DNA of 37,440 nt from Paenibacillaceae bacterium (lineage in GTDB: Bacteria; Bacillota; Clostridia; Lachnospirales; Lachnospiraceae). Position numbers and translations under genes: made by a program. The notes below the pieces were generated by a model that was not told the origin of the DNA, made no database searches, and was given only the letters and a program-made list of their open reading frames with translations. The stretch spans positions 1-37,440 of the forward strand of contig SVDS01000037.1 in NCBI GenBank assembly GCA_015057715.1, read 5' to 3'. Below, piece after piece: positions 16,723 to 24,259 of the stretch (positions are counted from its first letter, which is position 1; each line of letters begins with the position of its first letter).

Positions 16723-16751
16723 ATAATATCATAAGGTTTTTGAAAAAACAA
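16723..16751 (-). promoter_or_regulatory. Promoter-like sequence of small-RNA copy 1
   Basis: Minus-strand TTGTTT (16746-16751), 17 bases, then TATTAT (16723-16728). The predicted start falls at the first base of the 5' hairpin. The same arrangement recurs at copy 2. Confidence 0.55.
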
Positions 16752-16778
16752 GCCCTCTTTTTAGGAAAGAATTCTCAA

Positions 16779-17579
16779 CTAAACCGGAAGCATCCATTGC
16801 AGGACATTCTTGATATACTGATCCCAGAAATCCCAGTTATGATTGCCCGGTCCTTCCTCATAAATTACATGGGCACCCTTTTCTTCCATTATTTTCTTTA
16901 CTTCTTTGTTCATTTCATAAAGGAAATCCTCCGTACCGCAGGCCTGATAAAGCTCCGGTACGATTCCCTCATTTACACAGCGGTCATACAGAACCATCAG
17001 ATCTGCACTGCTTCCAGCAATCTCATCCGGATTTTCAAAAATATTTTCCCAGGGGAACGGACCATCAATGGATCCTTTTTTAATTCCCTCAAAGGTTTTT
17101 ACAATATTAAGCGCCCCAGACATACTGGCAGCCTTGGCATACTGCTCCGGTTTTGATAATCCTAAAAACCATGCCCCATAGCCTCCCATGGACAGTCCTG
17201 CTACAAAGGTATCCTCCCGTCTTTTGGAAACCGGAAAAATACTTTTAATGAATCCAGGAAGTTCTTCTGAAAAGAAGGTAAAGTAGCGGTTTCCATGGTA
17301 CATATCCTGATAAAAGCTATTTTCCGCTGACGCCATAACTACCACGCAGCAATGCTTCTGAGCATAACGTTCGATGTTGGAAAAACGCATCCAGGAGCTG
17401 TAATCACCAAACGCTCCATGAAGCAGATACAGGACTGGAAGACCTTTTTCATAAGGAAATGCTTTCTTTGCTGATTCACTGGTGATCTGCTCATTTCCCT
17501 CTGGTGTTGGTACAAATACATTGACGTCCACTGTATGTCCCAAAGAATAACTATAATAATGACAATTCATACTGGCCAT
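16779..17579 (-). CDS. Esterase of the tributyrin esterase / esterase D family
   Basis: A 266-residue cytoplasmic alpha/beta hydrolase. The oxyanion-hole region is LYLLHGAFGDYSSW. The nucleophile is S130 in GLSMGGYGAW, the likely acid is D218 (CGTEDFLY), and the catalytic histidine is H247 (GPGNHNWDFWD). Family members cleave short-chain acyl esters, including acetylated sugars, and this gene is divergent from a GH31 glycosidase, so deacetylation of oligosaccharides is a reasonable inference. The ATG at 17579 is preferred over the internal Met4 because AAGGAGG lies 8 bases upstream. It transcribes toward small-RNA copy 1; I see no separate terminator between. Confidence 0.88.
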   Translation of the reverse strand: MASMNCHYYSYSLGHTVDVNVFVPTPEGNEQITSESAKKAFPYEKGLPVLYLLHGAFGDYSSWMRFSNIERYAQKHCCVVVMASAENSFYQDMYHGNRYFTFFSEELPGFIKSIFPVSKRREDTFVAGLSMGGYGAWFLGLSKPEQYAKAASMSGALNIVKTFEGIKKGSIDGPFPWENIFENPDEIAGSSADLMVLYDRCVNEGIVPELYQACGTEDFLYEMNKEVKKIMEEKGAHVIYEEGPGNHNWDFWDQYIKNVLQWMLPV

Positions 17580-17602
17580 GGCTGAAACCTCCTTTTTTCT
17601 TC

Positions 17603-17639
17603 ATTATATTCGTCTTCGTCTTTCAGTACTAGACAAAAA
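17603..17639 (-). promoter_or_regulatory. Esterase promoter region with GTCTAGTACT motif
   Basis: A TATAAT (17603-17608) lies 24 bases before the ATG with no good -35. At the -35 side is GTCTAGTACT (17625-17634), nearly identical to a motif in the facing GH31 promoter, suggesting shared activator control. Confidence 0.4.
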
Positions 17640-17762
17640 TTGCACTTTTTTGATATATCCTATACCTATTTTGCTCTTATATCCCCAGGTTTGCGTCTTT
17701 ATCCGGCATATTTCCCTCTGAAAGAGTGCAAGATATGTATAGTTTTGACTGACAGTCTGCAA

Positions 17763-17805
17763 TTTTAGTCTAGTATTTGATTGCCGTTTTCTTTATGATT
17801 ATATC
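17763..17805 (+). promoter_or_regulatory. GH31 promoter region with GTCTAGTATT motif
   Basis: Plus-strand TTGATT (17777-17782) and TATATC (17800-17805) with a 17-base spacer form a moderate promoter. GTCTAGTATT (17768-17777) abuts the -35 box and matches, in inverted orientation, the motif before the esterase. Confidence 0.4.
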
Positions 17806-17846
17806 ACAAACCTGTTTTTGAATTACAGCAAAGGAGTATATGCCTT

Positions 17847-20348
17847 ATGAAGCTATGTACAAACGTGAATGAAGTAAAGGAGATGGAGGGTTATTTTAAA
17901 ATTATTACCAATTCCATCGAGATCAGGGTACAGTTTTTAACAGAAACCATTTTAAGAATCCGCGCGGGATTTGACGGCGATTTTGCGGAAGAATCCTACA
18001 GTCTGGTTATGACCGCATGGGAGGACCGCATGGACGGGCTTTTAAAAGGACAGAGAAAGCGGGTTGTTCCAGCCACTGCAAGTCTCAGCCAGACCGGGGA
18101 ACAGGCCATTCTGACCGGGTCCCAGTTAAAGGTTGTGATTGAAAAAGATCCATTCCGTATCTGCGTTTATGATAAAGAAGGCACCTGTCTTCATTCTGAT
18201 ATTGTAGACCTTGGCTATTTAGAGGACAGCAATCATCGCCGGATTCACACCAGTGAGATTTCACCCCAGGACTGCTTCTACGGATTTGGAGAAAAGAGCG
18301 GGCAGTGGAATAAAGCGCAAAAGTTCCTGTCCATGAGCCCCAAGGACGCCATGGGTTATAACCCAAAGGAAACAGATTCCCTGTATAAGCACATTCCGTT
18401 TTACATTAAATTAAACCGGGACTCAAAAAAAGCAGTGGGATATTTCTATCATAATACTTATGAATGCGATTTTGATATGGGAAGAGAAAAGAGCAATTAC
18501 TGGAAACCTCACAGCCGGTATCGTACCGACGGCGGTGATATCGATTTATTCCTGATCGCCGGTCCTTCTATTCGTGAGGTTGTTTCCGGGTATACCGATC
18601 TTACAGGTAAATCCGCCATGCTTCCCCGGTATGCACTTGGATATCTTGGCTCGTCCATGTATTATCCCGAGCTGGAGGCTGACTGTGATGACGCAATCAC
18701 AGAATTTATTGACACAACCAAGGAAGAGGATATTCCAGTCGATGGTTTCCAGCTTTCCTCCGGTTATACCTCTCAGGACACCGAACAGGGCGTGAAACGC
18801 TGCGTATTTACCTGGAATGAAAAACGTTTTAAAAACCCCAGAGACTTTTTTGCACAGATGAAAAAAAGAGGAATTACCGTATCTCCAAACGTAAAACCTG
18901 GAATTCTTCTTTCTCACCCCAATCTGGAACAGATGAAAGCAAAAGATATCTTTGTAAAAGACAGCCAGAGCGACGAGCCCGGTATCGGTACCTGGTGGGG
19001 CGGAAAGGGAGTTTTTGCTGATTTTACCAAACCCGTAACCCGCAGCGTATGGAAAGAACTATTAAAGGAAAATGTTCTGGAAATGGGAACCTGCTCGGTG
19101 TGGAACGACAACTGTGAATATGACAGCATGGTGGACAAAGACTGCCGCTGTGATTTTGAAGGCAAAGGCGGTACCATCGGCCAGTTAAAATCAGTAATGT
19201 CCAACATCATGTGCCAGATCACCGATGAGGCCATTCATGAAACCTTTGACAACACAAGACCCTTTATCGTATGCCGGTCCGGACACAGCGGAATTCAGCG
19301 CTACGCACAGACCTGGGCTGGAGATAACTTAACCTGCTGGGATTCACTAAAATATAATATAGCAACCATACTGGGCATGAGTTTAAGCGGCGTCGCAAAT
19401 CAGGGCTGTGACATCGGCGGATTTTACGGTACATCTCCGGAAGCAGAGCTAATGGTCCGCTGGATTCAAAACGGTATTTTCCAGCCGAGATTTTCCGTAC
19501 ACTCCGTAAATACGGATAATACGGTAACAGAGCCATGGATGTACGGTAACCACACCGGATATATCCGGGATGCCATTAAGTTCCGCTACAGACTGATCCC
19601 TTACCTGTACTCTCTTATGGAACGTGCCCACGAAACCGGATTACCTATTATGGAACCAATGTGCAGCGCATTTCAAAATGACCCTGCCTGTTATGAAGAG
19701 GGCATTGATTTTATGATCGGGGATTCACTGCTGGTAGCTAATGTAGTGGAAAAAGGAGCTCTTACGAGAAGCGTCTACCTGCCCGAGGGCGAGACGTTCT
19801 ATGATTTCTATACCAGAGAAAGATTCGAGGGTGGACAAACCCTTGAGTTCCCGGTAACAATAGCAAGTATTCCACTCTTTGTACGGGAAGGTGCAATCAT
19901 TCCTATGGCAGCCAACCAGATGAATAACTTAACCACCGAATCTGCTACCGGTATCCATCTGCTTATTGCTGCTGGCAAAGACAATTCCTTTACACTCTAC
20001 GAGGATGACGGCACTACATTAAATTATCAGAACGGGGAGTATTTAAAAACCCAGATTGAAATGATTTCTGGTGAACAGACCGTTGTGGAATTTAAGCAGG
20101 AGGGCAGCTATCAGACTACGGTTGAAAGTATTTATTTAGATGTAATCCGCAGAGACAAGGCTCCGTTCTGGATTACATTAGACGGTAAGGAACTGCCTCA
20201 TTTCCTGTATCGTAAAAAATTCGAAGCAGCAGACTGTGGCTGGTACTACAGCCAGACATTAAAATCCGTTCAGATTAAATATCCCAATCCTAAAAAAGAC
20301 TGCAGACTTGTGATTTCATTCCAGCAGTTTGATATGATCGGAATGTAA
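17847..20348 (+). CDS. Glycoside hydrolase family 31 (alpha-glucosidase / alpha-xylosidase type)
   Basis: An 833-residue GH31 enzyme without signal peptide, so cytoplasmic. An N-terminal beta-sandwich (to about residue 240) contains DCFYGFGEKSGQ. The TIM barrel follows with LPRYALGYLGS, the nucleophile D421 in VWNDNCEYDS, and the acid/base D493 in QTWAGDNLTCW. Beta-sandwich domains follow, with YEDDGTT near 715. GH31 enzymes release alpha-linked glucose or xylose from the non-reducing end with retention; which sugar is used here is not decided by these motifs. AAGGAG lies 10 bases upstream of the ATG. The stop is followed after a few bases by the bidirectional terminator hairpin of small-RNA copy 2. 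Confidence 0.92.
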   Translation: MKLCTNVNEVKEMEGYFKIITNSIEIRVQFLTETILRIRAGFDGDFAEESYSLVMTAWEDRMDGLLKGQRKRVVPATASLSQTGEQAILTGSQLKVVIEKDPFRICVYDKEGTCLHSDIVDLGYLEDSNHRRIHTSEISPQDCFYGFGEKSGQWNKAQKFLSMSPKDAMGYNPKETDSLYKHIPFYIKLNRDSKKAVGYFYHNTYECDFDMGREKSNYWKPHSRYRTDGGDIDLFLIAGPSIREVVSGYTDLTGKSAMLPRYALGYLGSSMYYPELEADCDDAITEFIDTTKEEDIPVDGFQLSSGYTSQDTEQGVKRCVFTWNEKRFKNPRDFFAQMKKRGITVSPNVKPGILLSHPNLEQMKAKDIFVKDSQSDEPGIGTWWGGKGVFADFTKPVTRSVWKELLKENVLEMGTCSVWNDNCEYDSMVDKDCRCDFEGKGGTIGQLKSVMSNIMCQITDEAIHETFDNTRPFIVCRSGHSGIQRYAQTWAGDNLTCWDSLKYNIATILGMSLSGVANQGCDIGGFYGTSPEAELMVRWIQNGIFQPRFSVHSVNTDNTVTEPWMYGNHTGYIRDAIKFRYRLIPYLYSLMERAHETGLPIMEPMCSAFQNDPACYEEGIDFMIGDSLLVANVVEKGALTRSVYLPEGETFYDFYTRERFEGGQTLEFPVTIASIPLFVREGAIIPMAANQMNNLTTESATGIHLLIAAGKDNSFTLYEDDGTTLNYQNGEYLKTQIEMISGEQTVVEFKQEGSYQTTVESIYLDVIRRDKAPFWITLDGKELPHFLYRKKFEAADCGWYYSQTLKSVQIKYPNPKKDCRLVISFQQFDMIGM

Positions 20349-20355
20349 TAAAACC

Positions 20356-20497
20356 AAAAAGCCCGTCCCTGTCATGCGGTTACAGGGGCGGGTTTTTTGT
20401 AGGAGTCATGATCCCTCACGGGTCAATGAAGGATAATCTCAGAGGGTTAGTCTGATGTATAGAATATTCACATGTAGTTAGTTATTGCTAACTAAGT
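20356..20497 (-). ncRNA. Candidate structured small RNA, copy 2
   Basis: Paralogue of the element at 16580-16716, same orientation, about 140 nt. It has a 5' hairpin TAGTTAG / CTAACTA with hexaloop CAATAA; conserved GAATATTC; CAGA/TCTG hairpin with loop CTAACCC; GACCC/GGGATC with GUGA loop; ATGACTCCTAC; and a terminator GCCCGTCCCTGT opposite ACAGGGGCGGGT around the conserved loop. Compared with copy 1, the 5' loop and terminator stem differ in sequence but keep their pairing, which argues for selection on structure. On the plus strand the terminator hairpin lies just past the GH31 stop and probably also ends that transcript. Confidence 0.6.
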
Positions 20498-20499
20498 TC

Positions 20500-20528
20500 A
20501 TGATACCACAGGCATTAAGAAAAAGCAA
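20500..20528 (-). promoter_or_regulatory. Promoter-like sequence of small-RNA copy 2
   Basis: Minus-strand TTGCTT (20523-20528), 17 bases, then TATCAT (20500-20505), at the same position relative to the RNA as in copy 1. Confidence 0.55.
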
Positions 20529-20564
20529 GAACATTTACTGATATCATTTCTCATTAATCCTATA

Positions 20565-20593
20565 TTGATATCCGGTCATTAAAACGTTATAAT
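20565..20593 (+). promoter_or_regulatory. Sigma-A promoter of the AraC-family regulator
   Basis: Plus-strand TTGATA (20565-20570) and perfect TATAAT (20588-20593) with a 17-base spacer, about 31 bases before the TTG start. Confidence 0.75.
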
Positions 20594-20623
20594 GAAGCCA
20601 GTTATACCCATGGAGGTACGATC

Positions 20624-21466
20624 TTGATTGATACAGCAAGTTTCATTATGGCAGGAGGCCAGATGATCGCCACTGAGCGGATTCAGGGCGTGAACGATAA
20701 CATGGCCAAATCCCATTACCACGAATATTTTGAATTATATTATCTGGAATACGGAAAACGATATCATATGGTGAACGATAATATTTATTCCTTAAACTCA
20801 GGGGAATTTATTATCTTTCCTCCCTACTCCATGCATCATTCCTATGGAGATAACGACGTGCCCTTCAAACGGGTTCTGGTCTATTTTTTCCCAGAAACGG
20901 TCATTGTGCCGGAAGTTCTCCACACCCTCAGCCAGTCAGCCGGAGTGTACCGGTTTGATACAAAAGCCAGCCAGTCCGTTCATCTTCTGTTAAATGATAT
21001 TTTAAAAGAACAGTGCGATGGGGAAGGGTTTCATTCTGATGCCATGAAGATGCTGCTTAATCTTCTTTTAATTAAAATCGCCAGAAGAGCGGATGAAAAA
21101 GCAGCCCCGGAAAACCGGAGCCGCATTACGGAAATTCTTCACTACCTTCACAGCCATTCTTCAGAAAACATCACTCTGGAGGATCTGGCCTCCCGCTTTT
21201 ATTTAAGCCCTTATTACTTATGCCGGGAGTTTAAGCGCTACACCAACAGCACCATTATCCAGTATATCAATAACATTCGCATTATCCATGCTCAAAGGCT
21301 TTTTATGGAGACAAACCGGACAATCACAGATATCAGCAAAGAGGTGGGCTTTTCCAATGTAACCCATTTTAACCGTGTATTTAAGTCCATAATTGGCATG
21401 TCACCTTCTAAAAACCGCAAGCAGTATACCGACCAGAAAAAACAGAGCAATGAGAAAAGTACTTAA
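20624..21466 (+). CDS. AraC-family transcriptional regulator with cupin sensor domain
   Basis: A 280-residue regulator. The N-terminal AraC-type cupin domain (HYHEYFELYYLEYG, then GEFIIFPPYSMHHSY) probably binds a sugar. The C-terminal double helix-turn-helix runs from about residue 165 (SENITLEDLASRFYLSPYYL, then NRTITDISKEVGFSNVTHFN). The start is TTG at 20624 with GGAGG 7 bases upstream; the ATG at 20610 hits a stop at once. It follows the GH31 gene and is convergent with the alpha/beta hydrolase, with stop codons overlapping by 4 bases. It is a good candidate regulator of GH31 and the esterase, perhaps through the GTCTAGTA motif in their shared promoter region, but this is inference. Confidence 0.9.
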   Translation: MIDTASFIMAGGQMIATERIQGVNDNMAKSHYHEYFELYYLEYGKRYHMVNDNIYSLNSGEFIIFPPYSMHHSYGDNDVPFKRVLVYFFPETVIVPEVLHTLSQSAGVYRFDTKASQSVHLLLNDILKEQCDGEGFHSDAMKMLLNLLLIKIARRADEKAAPENRSRITEILHYLHSHSSENITLEDLASRFYLSPYYLCREFKRYTNSTIIQYINNIRIIHAQRLFMETNRTITDISKEVGFSNVTHFNRVFKSIIGMSPSKNRKQYTDQKKQSNEKST

Positions 21467-22458
21467 CGTACCTCTTCCCAGAAGCTGACGGCGTCCGCCA
21501 GCCAGCCATCAAGTTCCGTCCCGTTTCCAAGACCGAAGCTGTGTCCGCCATGCTCCATAAACCGAACTCTGTAAGGGACATCTAAGCGCTTTAGCTGTTC
21601 TTCCATTAAGTAGCTGGCTTCAATATTAACGACTGGATCATCCTTGCTGTGAATCAGATAGCAGGGAGGATAATCCTGATCCATAAGGTATTCCACACTG
21701 TACTCCGCCAGACCTTCTTCTGTAAAATTCTCCCCTCCGATCCGTTCTAAATACTTCACGGCTGCTGCCCGCTCGGAATCAGAAGCCCGCTCCATATCTT
21801 TTAAAAACTGAACCGTGGAAATGCTTGGATAACCAAGAAACAGAGCCCCCGGTTTATGAATGTCATAGGCCGCATATCCCTTCTCTTTCGTTCCCCATAC
21901 AGCTGCCAGATGGCCCCCTGCGGAAAATCCCGCCACTGCATAGCCTTCCATTCTGATTTGAAACTTCTCCCGATGGGCATCAAGAAATTTAATAGCCGCT
22001 GCTGTATCCTCCATAGGTTTGGGAAGAAGGTTCTTCTGACCTGTCCGGTAAATCAAGATAAATGCAGAATATCCCATTCTGTTTAACTGCTCGGCAATGG
22101 GATAGCCTTCAACCAGTACCCATTCTCTTGCATACCCCCCGCCCGGACAAACAAGTACAAAGGGCTTATCCGGGTCTCCGGGCATATGAATCAGTTTCAC
22201 CTGTTCTTTATCCGGGTCCTTTTCCCATTCCTTTTTTGGATAAACATCGTAGATAACCTGGCTGTTTTCATCCATTACCTCATAAATTCGCTTAATTGCA
22301 GGCAGTATCCCACACCGCTCATTTCCATAATCACCAATTTGACGCTTCCATACATCCTCTGTCATATGAGTGAAAAAATAATCAGAAAACTGGGAGAGCT
22401 CTTTTTTTGTGCAAAGCTCTTCAATGGTTGTATCAACGGAAACAGACTCAAACATCAT
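21463..22458 (-). CDS. Alpha/beta hydrolase, acetyl-esterase / BD-FAE-like
   Basis: A 331-residue cytoplasmic hydrolase. The oxyanion-hole motif is CPGGGYAREW, the nucleophile is the Ser of GFSAGGHLA, the probable acid is the Asp of HSKDDPVV, and the histidine is in MEHGGHSFGLG. This set matches the BD-FAE / acetyl-xylan esterase-like group. The start at 22458 is chosen because AGGAG lies just upstream; the in-frame ATG at 22482 would overlap the MATE gene and has no clear ribosome binding site. It lies 13 bases after the MATE stop and is co-transcribed with it. The context (GH31, second esterase) suggests removal of acyl groups from plant glycans or glycosides. Confidence 0.85.
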   Translation of the reverse strand: MMFESVSVDTTIEELCTKKELSQFSDYFFTHMTEDVWKRQIGDYGNERCGILPAIKRIYEVMDENSQVIYDVYPKKEWEKDPDKEQVKLIHMPGDPDKPFVLVCPGGGYAREWVLVEGYPIAEQLNRMGYSAFILIYRTGQKNLLPKPMEDTAAAIKFLDAHREKFQIRMEGYAVAGFSAGGHLAAVWGTKEKGYAAYDIHKPGALFLGYPSISTVQFLKDMERASDSERAAAVKYLERIGGENFTEEGLAEYSVEYLMDQDYPPCYLIHSKDDPVVNIEASYLMEEQLKRLDVPYRVRFMEHGGHSFGLGNGTELDGWLADAVSFWEEVR

Positions 22459-22471
22459 ACCTTCTCCTCTC

Positions 22472-23860
22472 TTATGCCTCATGGTCCAGAACGATATTCT
22501 GAATCCATACCCCTTTCTTTACCAGAACAAAACCGATGATACATTTAATAATATCTACCATCTGGCACATAAAATAAAGCGGAACAATGGGGATCTGGGT
22601 GTATCGGCTCAGCAGATACGCTGCCGGAATACTTGCCACCCACATAAACACACTGTCAAAGAAAAAGGTTACAACCGTCTTTCCTCCGGAACGAAGTGTA
22701 AAATAAGATACATTCATAAATGCATTCATCGGCATAATAAAGGCCAGAATCCGGATAAATTGAACTGCTAAGTGCTTTACCTCATCGGTTGTATTGTAAA
22801 TCATCGGGAACAGAGGTGCTACAATTGCCAGGATTGTACCCATTACAGCGCAGGATGCAACGGAAAATACGATCAATTTTGTGTCTGTATCTCTGGCTTC
22901 CTCCATCTTTCCAGCACCCAGGAGCTGTCCTACAATAATGGAAACAGACACTCCAAGAGCGAGATAAACCACATTAAACACATTGCCAATGGTGTTGGAA
23001 ATATTTAATCCTGCCACAGCAGTCAGACCCCTGATGGAATAGCATTGCATTAACATTGCCACTCCGCTTGCCCACAAAGCTTCGTTTACAATCAAAGGTG
23101 TACCCTTTACAAAGATTCTGCCGACCAGGCTCGCTGGTATATGCATGCTCTTATATGCATCCTCGATAAATGGAAAGCGTTTCTTATGCTTATGGGTCCA
23201 GACTATTACAATTATGGTCTCAATATACCTTGCCACAACAGTTGCAATCCCCGCGCCCACCACGCCAAGAACCGGTGCTCCGAATTTACCAAAGATAAGA
23301 ATATAGTTAAGAACCAGATTAACCAGCACTGCAACGATTCCTGCCTTCATGGGAATTACGGTTTCCCCGCACTCACGAAGAGTACTGGTATATGCCTGTT
23401 CAATGGCAAAGGGCAAGAGCCCCACCATCATAACAAGCATGTATTTGCGGCCATTGGTAAGAGCAACTGTAAGATCTCCGCCGCTTTCTTCTCCATGAAG
23501 GTACATGTAAATCAAGTTCTCTCCGTAAAAATAGAATATGACCGCCGCTACGGCTGCCAGGAACAGGCAGCACAAAAATTTAAACCGGAAGGTGTGCCTT
23601 ACTCCTTCATGCTTTCCACAGCCATAAAACTGGGCTCCAAAGATTCCCGCACCAGAGACGATACCGAACACACTGACATTAAAAACAAATATCAGCTGGT
23701 TTACAATCGCAACTCCGGACATCTCCCCGGTACCCACCATTCCCACCATGATGTTATCGAGAAGACTGACAAAATTAGTAATTCCGTTCTGGATCATAAT
23801 AGGAATCGCAATGGCCAGTACCATTTTATAAAACGCTTTGTTTCCAATAAATTTTTTCAT
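22472..23860 (-). CDS. MATE family efflux transporter
   Basis: A 462-residue multidrug and toxic-compound extrusion protein with about 12 TM helices. The N-terminal stretch AIPIMIQNGITNFVSLLDNI, then VGTGEMSGVAIVNQ, and the mid-protein repeat (VNEALWASGVAMLMQCYSIR) are characteristic. Such proteins expel drugs or metabolites using a Na+ or H+ gradient. The start is uncertain: MKKFIGNKAF at 23860 fits the usual N-terminus but has no clear ribosome binding site. A TTG at 23911 would add 17 residues, also with weak support. It is the first gene of a two-gene unit with the downstream alpha/beta hydrolase. Confidence 0.9.
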   Translation of the reverse strand: MKKFIGNKAFYKMVLAIAIPIMIQNGITNFVSLLDNIMVGMVGTGEMSGVAIVNQLIFVFNVSVFGIVSGAGIFGAQFYGCGKHEGVRHTFRFKFLCCLFLAAVAAVIFYFYGENLIYMYLHGEESGGDLTVALTNGRKYMLVMMVGLLPFAIEQAYTSTLRECGETVIPMKAGIVAVLVNLVLNYILIFGKFGAPVLGVVGAGIATVVARYIETIIVIVWTHKHKKRFPFIEDAYKSMHIPASLVGRIFVKGTPLIVNEALWASGVAMLMQCYSIRGLTAVAGLNISNTIGNVFNVVYLALGVSVSIIVGQLLGAGKMEEARDTDTKLIVFSVASCAVMGTILAIVAPLFPMIYNTTDEVKHLAVQFIRILAFIMPMNAFMNVSYFTLRSGGKTVVTFFFDSVFMWVASIPAAYLLSRYTQIPIVPLYFMCQMVDIIKCIIGFVLVKKGVWIQNIVLDHEA

Positions 23861-23926
23861 ACTTATGACAGTAAAAGCGTACTTTTTCTGTGCTACCTCC
23901 GTTTTTGCCAAATTTCATTCCCGCAC

Positions 23927-23956
23927 TTTAAAAAAGCAGGTTTCCTCGATTATAAT
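23927..23956 (+). promoter_or_regulatory. Possible promoter of the 48-residue ORF
   Basis: Plus-strand TTTAAA (23927-23932), 18 bases, then TATAAT (23951-23956). It overlaps the MATE promoter on the other strand, making a compact divergent control region. Confidence 0.4.
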
Positions 23957-23977
23957 AAATATAACCCCCAAAGGCAA
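23949..23977 (-). promoter_or_regulatory. Probable promoter of the MATE-hydrolase unit
   Basis: Minus-strand TTGCCT (23972-23977), 17 bases, then TATAAT (23949-23954). Confidence 0.55.
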
Positions 23978-24051
23978 TCAAAACTTCTACATAATTTCTA
24001 CAAATCAGGATATTACCATTAACTCAGAATCCAATGCAGGAGGTTGTGTCA

Positions 24052-24198
24052 ATGAAACTTGGACAGCAAATAAAAAAAGCATTTCAGAACTACCTGGCTG
24101 ATTTAGCCAAAACGAACAAAGAAACTTTTGGCAATCAGCCGATGGACTGCTGCAATCTTAACCGCAGACCAGAAAACCAGAAAAAAAGCGGCCAGTGA
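24052..24198 (+). CDS. Small 48-residue protein of unknown function (CCNLNR motif)
   Basis: An ORF with an excellent AGGAGG (24038-24043) 8 bases before ATG, encoding 48 residues. The first part, MKLGQQIKKAFQNYLADLAK, looks like an amphipathic helix with regularly spaced hydrophobic residues. Then come FGNQPMDCCNLNRRPEN and a Lys-rich tail. The adjacent Cys pair in a conserved-looking DCCNLNR segment suggests metal binding or a disulfide. No signal peptide or TM helix is seen. It has a possible promoter upstream and a bidirectional terminator right after it, so it looks like a free-standing gene. I cannot name a family. Confidence 0.7.
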   Translation: MKLGQQIKKAFQNYLADLAKTNKETFGNQPMDCCNLNRRPENQKKSGQ

Positions 24199-24202
24199 TA
24201 AG

Positions 24203-24250
24203 AAAAAAACAGAAGCCGGAGGGAAAGCATATTCCCCCGGCTTCTGTTTC
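24203..24250. terminator. Bidirectional terminator between the small ORF and the ytf-type operon
   Basis: AAACAGAAGCCGG (24207-24219) pairs perfectly over 13 bp with CCGGCTTCTGTTT (24237-24249), with extra GGGAA/TTCCC pairing inside. On the minus strand it ends with seven T, a strong stop for the transporter operon. On the plus strand the T tract is shorter. Confidence 0.9.
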
Positions 24251-24259
24251 ATTCACGAT

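Noticed and set aside
20353-20400. Reading the element after GH31 as only the GH31 terminator
   Set aside because: The hairpin probably serves that role too, but conservation extends about 100 bases further, with a promoter on the opposite strand and a second copy elsewhere.
23141-24022. A 293-codon plus-strand ORF, rich in His, Asn, Cys and Lys
   Set aside because: It lies antisense to the MATE gene, and its composition is what the complement of hydrophobic TM codons gives. No ribosome binding site or domain is seen.
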